Of a stretch of 64,000 nt of DNA, positions 14,569-24,114 are shown one piece after another; positions within the stretch are counted from its first letter, which is position 1; each line of letters opens with the position of its first letter. A program made the translations under genes and the position numbers. The notes below the pieces were generated by a model. It worked only from the letters and a program-made list of their open reading frames with translations, made no database searches and was not told the origin of the DNA. This DNA is from Mariannaea sp. PMI_226 (lineage: Eukaryota > Ascomycota > Sordariomycetes > Hypocreales > Nectriaceae): NCBI GenBank assembly GCA_024336345.1, contig JANFOG010000009.1, positions 1,364,001 to 1,428,000 of the forward strand. The letters are read 5' to 3'.

Positions 14569-15498
14569 ATGAAGGTTCTCTGCCTCCACGGCTCTTTCGG
14601 CAGTGCTTCGGTAAGCTACGCGACATGCGTCCTTGTCAGTATCTTATAGACATAAAGCCTTCTAACATCAACAGAACTTCAAAGCTCAGCTCGGCCCATT
14701 CATCGACAAGATCGAGCAAAATGGCTCGATGAAATTCAAGTGGATCAACGGCGGCCACAGTGCCATCCCCCCCAAGGGATTTGAACATTATTTCGGCCAT
14801 CCACCGCTCTATCGACATATCGACTTCGAAGGTATCAGCGAGCTTGACGATATGATAGACAAGATCAGAGATATGCCGAGTGGCATGACCGCCGAGGACA
14901 CTATACGCAAGCTCATAGGAGAGGCCCAGATGCATGAAGCGGGCCCAGTGCAGACGGCGCTTGACAACCTGCAACAGATTCTAGAGGACGATCCAGAGAT
15001 CGATGTAAGTTGTTAGTGATAACATCCTATATGGGCTTACTGACTTGGAAACTAGGGGATTCTCGGCTACTCAGAGGGTGCTATGACAGCCGCTACCCTC
15101 ATTCTCGAAGAACGTCGGCGCTGGGAGGAAGAAGGGAGGCCCCGACGAATCAAGGTTAGTCTCTACTCAGTACGCAAGATACAAACCCCTTCTCATGCCT
15201 TCCGCTCTAGTACGGCATTTTTTTCGCAGGATGGCCTCCAGTCCAACTTCAAAACGGCAGGGTAAAGTACCTCTTGGCCGATGAATGTGACAATGTCATT
15301 GACATTCCCACCTGCCACATCGTTGGTTGCAATGACCCATATATTCAAGGAGCTATGGCCCTGTTCGCCATGTGTGAAGAGGACACTGCAACAATGTTTG
15401 ATCATGGTAAAGGCCACACTGTCCCACGAGATCCTAGGACGATCAAGGAGCTAGCTACAGTGATAGAAGAATCGTCGAGGACACAGGCTTGTATGTGA
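14569..15498 (+). CDS. FSH1-family serine hydrolase (LovG-like)
   Basis: Exons are 14569-14610, 14675-15004, 15056-15154 and 15211-15498, giving 252 residues. The protein begins MKVLCLHGSFGSA, the typical FSH1 N-terminus. The nucleophile elbow is GYSEG (Ser130), the acid is in GCNDPY and the His in GKGHTVP. All four exons join in frame at consensus splice sites. FSH1 (PF03959) hydrolases include trans-acting thioesterases such as LovG, which frees the nonaketide from LovB; that precedent and the divergent position next to a PKS with no release domain suggest the same job here. That role is inferred. Alternatives are a general esterase or an FSH1 hydrolase of primary metabolism. A long branch of neighbouring PKS genes carry exactly this companion. 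Confidence 0.9.
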
Positions 15499-16516
15499 TA
15501 TGCTGTTGACAATTTCTTTTAGCAAGTTGAAGAGGCTTGGCTAGAAGTGTAATGTCTTAGAAGTCAAGAGTTATTCTGCTTTTTCTCCTCATCCACCTTG
15601 ATGAGCCCTTGTATTCTCCGTTATAAATGGATATACCCATAGGATTTAGATAAAACCAATCTGGAGGGCATTCACTCTTCAAGTGTTGGCCTAGTTCTGC
15701 ATCAATAATATGAACATTGCATTTTCTTTTATGAGGGCTTGGCGTTTCGCAATCCTCAAATCAACAACCTCAGAATTAATATTGAGCCTTTCGTAAGATA
15801 ACTATCAAGGGGTCTTCCCCTACGTCCAGGGGATCCGCTTTTGTGAGAAATATCATTTATTATTAGAAGACGCCACATAACGAACACTCTGCCTTCTGAG
15901 CCCTTGAGAATCCGGTTTTTCGATCAGCTCAGGAGTCTCATTGCTTTGACTTCAGCTGCCGAATCCTACCTAATGGTAACACACCGCACCAACGCCATTT
16001 CCGGCCGGCCAATCATTAGAGGTTAATATAGTGCTCTGTATACCTCCCTGGGTAAGGGCTAGCTCATGTGTAATCAAGATGTAAACGGGCCTAGCGGGTA
16101 TAAGAAACCTCTCGGTGCTCGAGGGTCAGGCGTTTTATGTCTTAGGTCTTACAGACATTCTGAAAGGTAGAGCAATGTCTGAAAACCTGGTGGCACCCAA
16201 ATAATTTTGAATATTCAGCTAAGGAATGTTAGTATGATTAGCTTGAAAGTACGTCACCTGCCACACTGATCGTCCTCACACTTGACCCAAGGCATCTCTT
16301 GGGGAATTTGGGAACCGATGCGGTATCACGGCTGCTTATCACAACTGTTTGACCTGTGGCTTGTGATTTGAGGCCCACAATGTTGTTGATTAGGATAAAT
16401 CAATGCATGAATCAAAGATATCGATGCTTTCAGTAGATGGTCGAACTCAAATAATCCTTTAAAACCATCTCCTTTGGCATCATTCGGAGACCAACGAACA
16501 TCAGCTTGTGTTCGCC
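15499..16516. other. Intergenic, promoter of the glycosyltransferase
   Basis: No gene-like frame. It is the 3' flank of the FSH1 hydrolase and the upstream region of the glycosyltransferase on the same strand. Confidence 0.5.
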
Positions 16517-18206
16517 ATGGCTAGAACTGATGGTGTCAGTCCTTCGGACCACAGAAAGGTCCTTCTGCTGACCGACACGGAACGTGGCGAATCAAATGTC
16601 TTCTTGGCTACGTGTGCTGCCCTCTTGTACCTCGACCCAGAAGTCGAGATCCATTTTGCCACCTTCGCTGAGCTCAAGCCCTTCATCGACAGCCTTGAGG
16701 AGCAAGTCCGCATTAAGTCGCCTCATGTCAAGCCTATTGTCGTTCATGAAATCAAAGGAATGTCCAATAAAGAAGCAGTGCATGATGCGGTCATGAGACG
16801 CAAAGTTTCTATTACAGAAAACTGCCTCCCACGATCTTACGCAAACCGGCCGGGGTTCTTCAATACACCAAGGGCTATCCACGACACGGTGGGATTATTC
16901 TCGCCTTATACAGGTCCACAACTTGTCCAAGTTTTCTCATCAATTGTCGAAATTATCAAAACGGTTAATGCCAACATCGTGGTGGTGAGTAGCATTATGA
17001 CTGCTGGGCTTACAGCCTGCTATCACTTGGGCATACGATTTGCCTGTCTGAGTCCCAATTCAATCAGAGAGTTTGCAGCTCCGTTGCAGCCTCACGGAGC
17101 TTCCTTATGGAAATACCCCGCGTGAGTTTTGCAGTTGGAAATCTGAACTGAAGTCATGGAATCATCATCGCTAACGGAATTTACAAGGCTCTTCTCTGCA
17201 TTCCCATATCCAGTGCCATGGTACCTCATTCCATCGAATATCTATTTCAGTATATGTACCATCATTGGTTTTTGGACAGATAGTGATCGACACCAAGTAA
17301 TTGAGTATCTTCGTTCAGAAACGGGTGCAATTCTCCGCACCCCAGTCGATCTACTTCGACGCCGCCCGCCATCGCTCAAGATCCTCGTCAGCACGCTTCC
17401 AGAACTTGACTTCCCTGCAATAATACCACCGCACCTGTTGCCATGTGGTCCCATCATGCGTTTGGCGCCGCCGATCAAGGAATCTGACCCCGCACTGCAG
17501 AGCTGGCTCGCCATGGGCCCAACAATTTACATCAATCTAGGCTCACTTTTCCGTCTCTGTGAGTACCAAGCAGTTGAGATTGCCCTCGCGCTGAAATCCG
17601 TGATGGATAGCTTCCATAGGCAGACTGGAAGTTCTCAGTTGCGAGTTTTGTGGAAGTTAAAGAAAGCTGGAGATTACGAGGTATCCAAGCCCGGAAGTAA
17701 GGTTTATGACGTGCTGGGAAGTGAAATGTTGGCCGACAGAATACGCATATCAGGGTGGATTGGATCTGAACCCGTTTCAATCCTTCAATCTGGGCATGTT
17801 GTGTGCTCAGTGCATCACGGGGGGGCAAATTCATACAACGAAGCTATCACGTAAGTTTACAATCACATCTTCCCATTATTTCAAAGTTGAGACTCACCTC
17901 ATTCATAGGGCGGGAGTTCCTCAGGTCGTGTTGCCTCAGTGGACCGACTGCTATGATTACGCACACCGAGTCGAGATGCTCGGTGTTGGTCGATGGGGCA
18001 GCAGAAACATGGCACCAAGGTGGACGACTCAGGACCTTGCGCACGAGATCTTGGAGGTTGTGCAGGGAGAGACGTCTCGGGCAATGAAGAAGCGGTCAAA
18101 AGCTTACGCAGATCTCTGCAAAGAAAGAGGCCATGGTGCAATGAATGCCGCCAAAATCTTGCTAGATGAATGTCACAAAGAGTGGGTTCAAGCCGGAACG
18201 GGGTAG
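16517..18206 (+). CDS. UDP-glycosyltransferase (GT1 family)
   Basis: Exons are 16517-17121, 17188-17850 and 17909-18206, giving 521 residues. The first ATG is used; no signal peptide is evident. The N-terminal half starts with KVLLLTDTERGESNVFLAT, the usual fungal UGT opening. The C-terminal half has INLGS and the donor-binding signature HHGGANSYNEAITAGVPQVVLPQW, which crosses intron 2. Such enzymes move a sugar from a UDP-sugar to a small lipophilic acceptor such as a sterol or polyketide. I cannot place the usual N-terminal catalytic His by eye, so activity on a particular acceptor is not established. Codirectional with the FSH1 hydrolase and about 3.4 kb from the PKS start, it is a candidate tailoring enzyme. 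Sterol glucosyltransferase is less likely because the PH/GRAM domains are absent. Confidence 0.9.
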
Positions 18207-18892
18207 GAGAGCTGGCTGAAGAGGCGATATTCGGATTGGGCGGGACCTTGGCAGGTAAAACAATCTATTGATAATTATCTGTGAGTTATTGATGAGTAAC
18301 GTGTAGCGGTATCATTTTCGTTAGCCTTCAACAGTATTTCTTCACCGATCTGCCTAACTTGAAGTCTGCAGTGCCTTTTACCTCTACCCCCTCGGTGACA
18401 TGCTCATACCGCAGTACGGAATCTTACCAATCACATTGGCTTCGGCAGATGATAAATAGGTGTCCTTGAGTGCGCAAATAATGAATGTAGGCACCTGACT
18501 TCTTAGGAATGCTCAGAAATGATGATTGTCATTGTGTCTTAGACCCAACACACGGTAGATTAAACCCCAGCCGCTTCCACCAACGGACCTAACTCCGATG
18601 GAGACCAAGGGCACCAAATCTCAGCTCTTTGTTCCATTCCCAAATGCCAGAAATAAAGGGGTTTCCATTATATGGTTGTGGCACATGGTCTTTCAAAGAA
18701 CCCTCATAGTCCCAGGCCATCTTGGGCATGCCGTCCCGGCGAGATTCATGCCACTGTGAGGCGTCGCGCGTGGCAGCACGTATCTCTCAGGATGGACAAT
18801 GATATAAAGTGTTGATCACACATCAAATCAGTAGCTCAGGGTTTGGATCTTTGGGTCTATTATTCGTTCGTTTCGTCAGATAGCAAGTTATC
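18207..18892. other. Intergenic, promoter of the secreted lipase
   Basis: No gene-like frame. A TATAAA box is at about 18803-18808, roughly 90 nt before the lipase ATG. Confidence 0.5.
18803..18808 (+). promoter_or_regulatory. TATA box of the lipase gene
   Basis: TATAAA about 85-90 nt before the ATG of the secreted lipase, a normal distance for a fungal TATA gene. Confidence 0.5.
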
Positions 18893-20266
18893 ATGGTCCG
18901 AATATCCTTTCAGGCCGTAGTGTCAGTGGCCATCATCGTGTCGGTGTTGGCGACCCCGTTCCACTCCAGATCCTCACGTACCGACTGGTCGTTTTCCGAA
19001 CCAGTCATTCCGAGCCGAGATCCTTTCTACCTTGTACCAGACGATGTAGCCAACTATAGCCCCGGAGCAATCCTCAAGTACCGTCGCACGCCGTCTCCTC
19101 TTGGCAGCTACGGAGTACCGATGTCATACCTCGCACAAAGCTGGCAGATCCAATATAGAACTACGGACAACCTTGGACAAGCCACTGCAACTATTCTCAC
19201 TGTCTTAATACCTCCACAACCAGACTTCAAGAAGGTCTTGTCATTCCAAGTCGCAGAAAACGATGCCACCATCGATTGTGCCCCGTCGTGGGGTTTCCAG
19301 CTAGCATCAGCCAGGGATGAGAAGCTGAGTAGCAGTACAACTCAAGTGCAAGCGCTGCTTGTTGAAGCTGGCCTCTTCCGGGGATGGATTGTGATCGTGC
19401 CAGACCTTTGGGGGCCTAAAGGTGCCTATTTTGCAAACAAATTAGCTGGACGTGCGATTCTAGATGGCATCCGCGCAGCAACCCGATCTGGCAACTTTAC
19501 GGGGATATCCAGGAACCCCAGGACGACTTTATGGGGGTATTCCATCGCAGCTCCCCCCACACAATGGGCTGTTGAGATACAGCCATCATATGCCAAAGAG
19601 CTGCAAATCGCGGGTGCTGCCATTGGAGGTGGTAGCGCAAACCTCGGGGGCGCCTTGGACAATTTGAATGGCAAGCGAGGGTCTGGATTTATTCCTCTCT
19701 CCTTGATTGGCCTCGGTGCACAATATCCAGCACTCATGCAGCTAGTCGATCTGCATTTGAGGCCTCATGCTCGAGAAAGGTTCTATCAGGCCAAGTACCA
19801 ATGCTTGGAGGCCAACATGAGGAGTCTTGGCCATACAAATATCGCGGCCATGTTCAACGACTTCAAGGGCATGCTCAATAACCCCATATTCACTGCGGTT
19901 TTCGCCGACAGCAATTACGACCCCGAACGATCGATCCCGCAGATCCCTTTATATTGGTACCAATGCGCTGGCGACCTCGTTGCTCCTATCCAGGACATAG
20001 ACCAAATGCTCGTTTCGTGGTGTGCTACTGGAACCGCCTCCATCGAATACGAGCGTAACATAGCACAAAAACCTAATCATACTACATGTGGCCTTCTCAG
20101 TGCGCCTCACGTCGTTACTTGGCTTGAGGGTGTTATGAATGGGAGGGATCCGCCACAAGGATGTCAGTCAAGAGGTGTCTTCACCACAAGCATTGATTTG
20201 GATTTTCTCAAGATCTACCCGCCAAGAATTATCGATGCTATGCAGGAATCAGTTAGACCGGGCTAA
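18893..20266 (+). CDS. Secreted lipase, CalA/secretory lipase family
   Basis: Intronless, 457 residues. A signal peptide covers about residues 1-20 (MVRISFQAVVSVAIIVSVLA). The body matches secretory lipases (PF03583): VAENDATIDCAPS, IVPDLWGPKGAY, then the nucleophile region WGYSIAAPPTQWAVEIQPSYA, the acid region GDLVAPIQDID and the His region NHTTCGLLSAP. The nucleophile Ser217 is kept, but the residues after it are Ile-Ala-Ala where the family normally has Gly-Gly-Ala, so the elbow is unusual. Members cut or rearrange acyl esters outside the cell or in vacuoles. The gene lies beside the glycosyltransferase on the same strand; it could act as an esterase or acyltransferase in the same pathway, but this is positional inference only. 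Confidence 0.88.
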   Translation: MVRISFQAVVSVAIIVSVLATPFHSRSSRTDWSFSEPVIPSRDPFYLVPDDVANYSPGAILKYRRTPSPLGSYGVPMSYLAQSWQIQYRTTDNLGQATATILTVLIPPQPDFKKVLSFQVAENDATIDCAPSWGFQLASARDEKLSSSTTQVQALLVEAGLFRGWIVIVPDLWGPKGAYFANKLAGRAILDGIRAATRSGNFTGISRNPRTTLWGYSIAAPPTQWAVEIQPSYAKELQIAGAAIGGGSANLGGALDNLNGKRGSGFIPLSLIGLGAQYPALMQLVDLHLRPHARERFYQAKYQCLEANMRSLGHTNIAAMFNDFKGMLNNPIFTAVFADSNYDPERSIPQIPLYWYQCAGDLVAPIQDIDQMLVSWCATGTASIEYERNIAQKPNHTTCGLLSAPHVVTWLEGVMNGRDPPQGCQSRGVFTTSIDLDFLKIYPPRIIDAMQESVRPG

Positions 20267-21696
20267 GGAAGAGGAGCTACGACGACCAACATCTGGGGTT
20301 GGTCGGAAATATTCACGGGGATTGTCAATGAGAACATGATCCATGTTTATGAAGAAATGAAAGAAAATACAGGACAATTTGGCCCTTTATCAGGGCGACC
20401 ATAGATGGCACTGGAGGACAGTCCGTCAAACACATAGCTACATAACAACTCAGTTACTTACCGCTGGCCACACAAATCGCAATTATCCAGGTCGAGATTC
20501 CGAGAACGGCAGCCTAGGGGGCCACTTGGTGGACACGAATCCGACGATCTTCTGCACAGAGGAGAGTTCCCGGTAACCAATGGAAAGCACGCATCGAGGC
20601 AACAGCGCTAGCACTGCGAAGCTATTCGCACCAGCGTTAGGGTTTGTGAGGGAATTCTAGTTTCCCTGCTTTTCATAGTAGCGCCAGGCCGGGATTTCTC
20701 CAATGTTGGGCGGAGCCGCAGCGCCCTTCCAGTAGGAGTCCTACTACCCCAGAAGAATGGAATGCTCTGAAAGATGAGCAGTCCCGAATTCCGTTTCAAG
20801 GACGACCTTTGCATGATGCTGCCTCCGGTATCATCCCCCAGCTCATATAGAATACATAGGCATAGACATGTGACATAAATAAAAAAACCAGAGGCATTGA
20901 TTCGCGTAAGTTACATCTGGCTCGGTTCCACTCATGTCCCTCTTTCACACATTAGCTGAAGCAAAGGAGTTTCATGACTCCTTCATGGCTAAATAGAAGC
21001 CAGCTGGCCTTTATCTTGCACAGATCACCTCACCGACTTTGCCAACTGTAATTAATGCCCGTACATTGTTTATCTCATCGTTATAGTGAGGATTGGGTCT
21101 CAGACTCCCAGGGATGAGACAGGAAACCACTGAACCTAGACTTAGGATGTTGATACCTGGGTATACTCAACAAGTCTGTCACTGACCGGTCAGGGCTACG
21201 CACTGCCTGTGTCTGTCTGATCAAATTAAGACCATCTCGGGCTGTATCCAGCTGAAGAAACAGATCAATACCCGATTCCGTTGTTCTTAAAATACTCCAT
21301 ATCTTCACTCCACCTATTCCGAAGATCAGACTCGTCATATGTACTTATTGACGATGTAACAAGTCTCCGATCTCTTCATAGTGCACTTGAATTCTCGTTC
21401 GTCTGTGGTTTTATTATGGGGCTGTTTAGTTCATCAGGAGATGGCCTTTCGGAATCCGTTCCACAGCCCTGGGTGCATTAGCGTTGCTGGCGCCATCGAT
21501 CAGTTGCAAGAATTGGCCCTGGGGAATAAAAAAAAAGCAAGGTCATGGTTTCGACTTAGGGGTGGAGATCGGGCCCTGACAACGTCCTGTCAACATGGTG
21601 TCTTATTAACGGCGTGTCAACCGGCGCGGTACGGATGCGTTGGAGAACAAGGCTACATGTGTATGCCGTCGACTAGAGACACGCAGCACAACTGCC

Positions 21697-21765
21697 GGGA
21701 GGCGGAGGGCGGAGGGCGGGGGGCAGGGGAAGGGGAGGGGAGGGGAGGAGAGGGGATGGGATGGG
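21697..21765 (+). repeat. G-rich tract with many GGG/GGGG runs
   Basis: About 69 nt on the plus strand made almost only of G and A, with more than ten runs of three or more G separated by one to three bases. This satisfies the usual pattern for intramolecular G-quadruplex formation. Function unknown. Confidence 0.8.
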
Positions 21766-23340
21766 AGACAAGAGACAACACGCCTAAACAGAGTGGATGA
21801 TTCCCCATTCCCCACGCTCGCATGGTGTCCGACTCATGGCATAATGGCAATGTTCCATTCAGGAAAGTTTCGCCTTCAATGGATGACACTACACACTCTC
21901 TGACATTCGAGAGACGCTGCGAGCGCGCGTTGGAGCCCAAACGCCACGTACGGCCTGAACCACCCGCTCCCTGGTCGACCTTTTTTTTTTTTTTTTTTGG
22001 TTTGCCGGGTACAGTACCGGTACGTACGTGCGTCCTCAAGATGAACGTGAATTTGCTTGTACCGTCCGAGACACAAGCTGAGATAACCCCTGTCGGGACT
22101 CAGATGTAGCAAGGAGATGGGAAGCCAGCCAGGTGGAGAACCCAGCCTTCCCGCGGATGGGATGTCCACCGACGGTGCCACGCCAGGCAGCGTTTCGCAG
22201 ATTTTCATCAGGCGATGTGTTGTACAGACCACAATGGCTCGCAGGAAAGCTGCAGGAAATCGAGGAAAAGTCCCCGGGGGGGCATCGATATCTTACGTTT
22301 GAGTCTGCGATCTTTGTGCGATTCCACCGGCAACCTCCTGCTCCCCCCCTCCCCCCTGTCGTTGGACACCGGGCCACACCAGATCCAACAAAAACCTGGC
22401 ATCATTTTAGGAAATCTCATACGAGAGAAGAGAAAAGGGAAAAGAGAATACAAGGGGCGGGAAAAAAAAAATAACACAGCCCATTACCATGATCGCCCAG
22501 GACGGACCACGTCCAAAGAGACTCCACCATAAGCATAAGCCAAGCAAAAATAACGGCATTAAAAAAAAAGAGTAGGAGTAATCTGTATTACTTAGATATT
22601 ATAATCATCATCACCGGGATGTGGTCTGCCTGTCACGACTGCATCTAGGACTCCATGTGCTAATTAGGGCGCGTCTCGATGCCGAAGATCATCACGGCGC
22701 CATTTAGTCTATACATTGAACATCAATGGCAGCAGCAGCAGCTCTTATCTACATTGGGCGATTCCCTCGTCAGCGGGGGATCCGGAAAAGGGTCCCCCGA
22801 AGTGCGAATGGAGGCGAACTTGTGCTGCCATGCACCCTGAAATGACGTGCATCCGGGGTTGGAAAAGCAAGAAGCCCATTGCTACAGACATACGGGTTTG
22901 CGAAACAAACAAAATTCAATGCAATGCCCTACCAGGCCCTGCCATGCCAGGCCCTCATTTTACACCGCCTCCATGACAGAGACGCCAAAAGGTCGAAGCC
23001 ATCCTCCGAAGTCTGGGTTTTGTTGGCCCAACATGCCGGGGAAGTCCAGGCCAGGCGGCACGTTAGCCTTGTTATCTCTTCTCTCACTCCTCTAGTTTGG
23101 CTCCGCGTTTTCACATCACGTCCATTCGCCCGCTCCTGACAGGTCAATCTTTGGTTCTTGGCTGCTCATCAGTCACGGATCGGGCACAGCCGTCTCGGGT
23201 TGTACAAAAAGGAGACTGCCAATCCCTCCCCTCCCTCTTCCGGCTCACCTGATAATCATCAGTCGGTTTCCCATTTTCTGCCTCGCCACCGAATCCTGCA
23301 GTGAGAAAAAAGGACTGCCCAACCCAGCAACGTCTGAGCC

Positions 23341-23580
23341 ATATAAAATCGTGTACTATCTGGAATTGTGATTGATCCTCTATTTTTACCCTTCCATTCC
23401 GTACCCCGCTTCAAAACTCTCATCTCTTCTCCTACTCTTTCTCTCTCTCTTTCTCTCTCCACAACACAACACCATCTGTGAAAAGGGGGGTTGATCACAT
23501 CTATCTGGCTTACTCCGAAAAGACGAATCCATACCTCAAAACGAAAAGGAAAAGAAAAAGGAAAAGAAAAAGAAAGAAAA
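23341..23580 (+). promoter_or_regulatory. Core promoter and leader of the small protein gene
   Basis: A TATA-like atataaaa at 23341-23348, a CT-rich tract (tctttctctctctctttctctctcc) near 23435-23460 and an A/G-only stretch of about 40 nt ending 20 nt before the ATG. CT-rich tracts mark initiation regions of strongly expressed filamentous fungal genes; the purine tract is presumably in the 5' UTR. Confidence 0.5.
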
Positions 23581-23599
23581 ATTCTTGTCATCGCCCAAT

Positions 23600-24114
23600 A
23601 TGCCTACGCCGGCTGGACCTGGCCTTCCTCCGTCCGGATCGTGCAGTACCAATCTCAACCACAAAACCCTCGAAATGATTGTTAGAGAACATCTCGACAG
23701 TCTCGCAGAGCAGATTCCAAGCGCCATGACTCACGACCCCAGGGGACCAAGGCAGGAAGTTACTCTACCTCGCGATATCGGTGACTATCTTCGCTCATCA
23801 GCACAAACGTGGGCGGAGATGACAGAAATTCTGGTCAAGTGCAAGCAACTAGACCAGGCCGCAAACACGCTTGCCTTGGATTCATATCAGAAGACTCGAG
23901 CCGCTGATATAAATATCGTGACTATTGCTATGGAGGGTGATCTTCATAAACTCATGTACGTAAATCTATTCTTTCGGTTCACGAAACAACTGACGCAGGC
24001 GGACAACACGTGGGTAACACTAACAACCTATATAGGAAGATCCGAGAGGCAACAAACAGATTCTCCCAAGATGTGAGAGCAATTTGGGACGAACCACCAA
24101 GGACAGGGAATTAG
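23600..24114 (+). CDS. Small conserved-looking protein of unknown function
   Basis: Exons are 23600-23955 and 24036-24114, giving 144 residues. The ATG starts MPTPAGPGLPPSG, followed by a helical, mostly polar protein (LNHKTLEMIVREHLDSLAEQI, then TWAEMTEILVKCKQLDQAANT) ending WDEPPRTGN. Splicing at gtacgt..tatag replaces a short stop-containing tail with KIREATNRFSQDVRAIW, which continues the helical character, so the intron is probably real. No signal peptide, membrane segment or known motif is visible. The gene stands alone behind 3.3 kb of upstream sequence with a TATA-like box and CT-rich and A/G-rich leader tracts, features of well-expressed or regulated fungal genes. I do not recognise the family. 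Confidence 0.7.

Larger units (their letters stand above)
20267..23599. other. Long intergenic region with low-complexity tracts
   Basis: No supportable gene in 3.3 kb. It holds a G-rich tract (21697-21765), an 18-nt T run (21981-21998), short A runs near 22470 and 22560, and from about 23340 the promoter and leader of the small protein at 23600: a TATA-like element at 23341-23348, a CT-rich tract near 23430-23460 and an A/G tract at 23540-23580. Such long, structured upstream regions often precede fungal developmental or signalling genes. Confidence 0.5.

Noticed and set aside
21600..22480. Many overlapping frames in the G-rich and T-rich region
   Set aside because: They arise from low-complexity sequence on both strands and resemble no protein.
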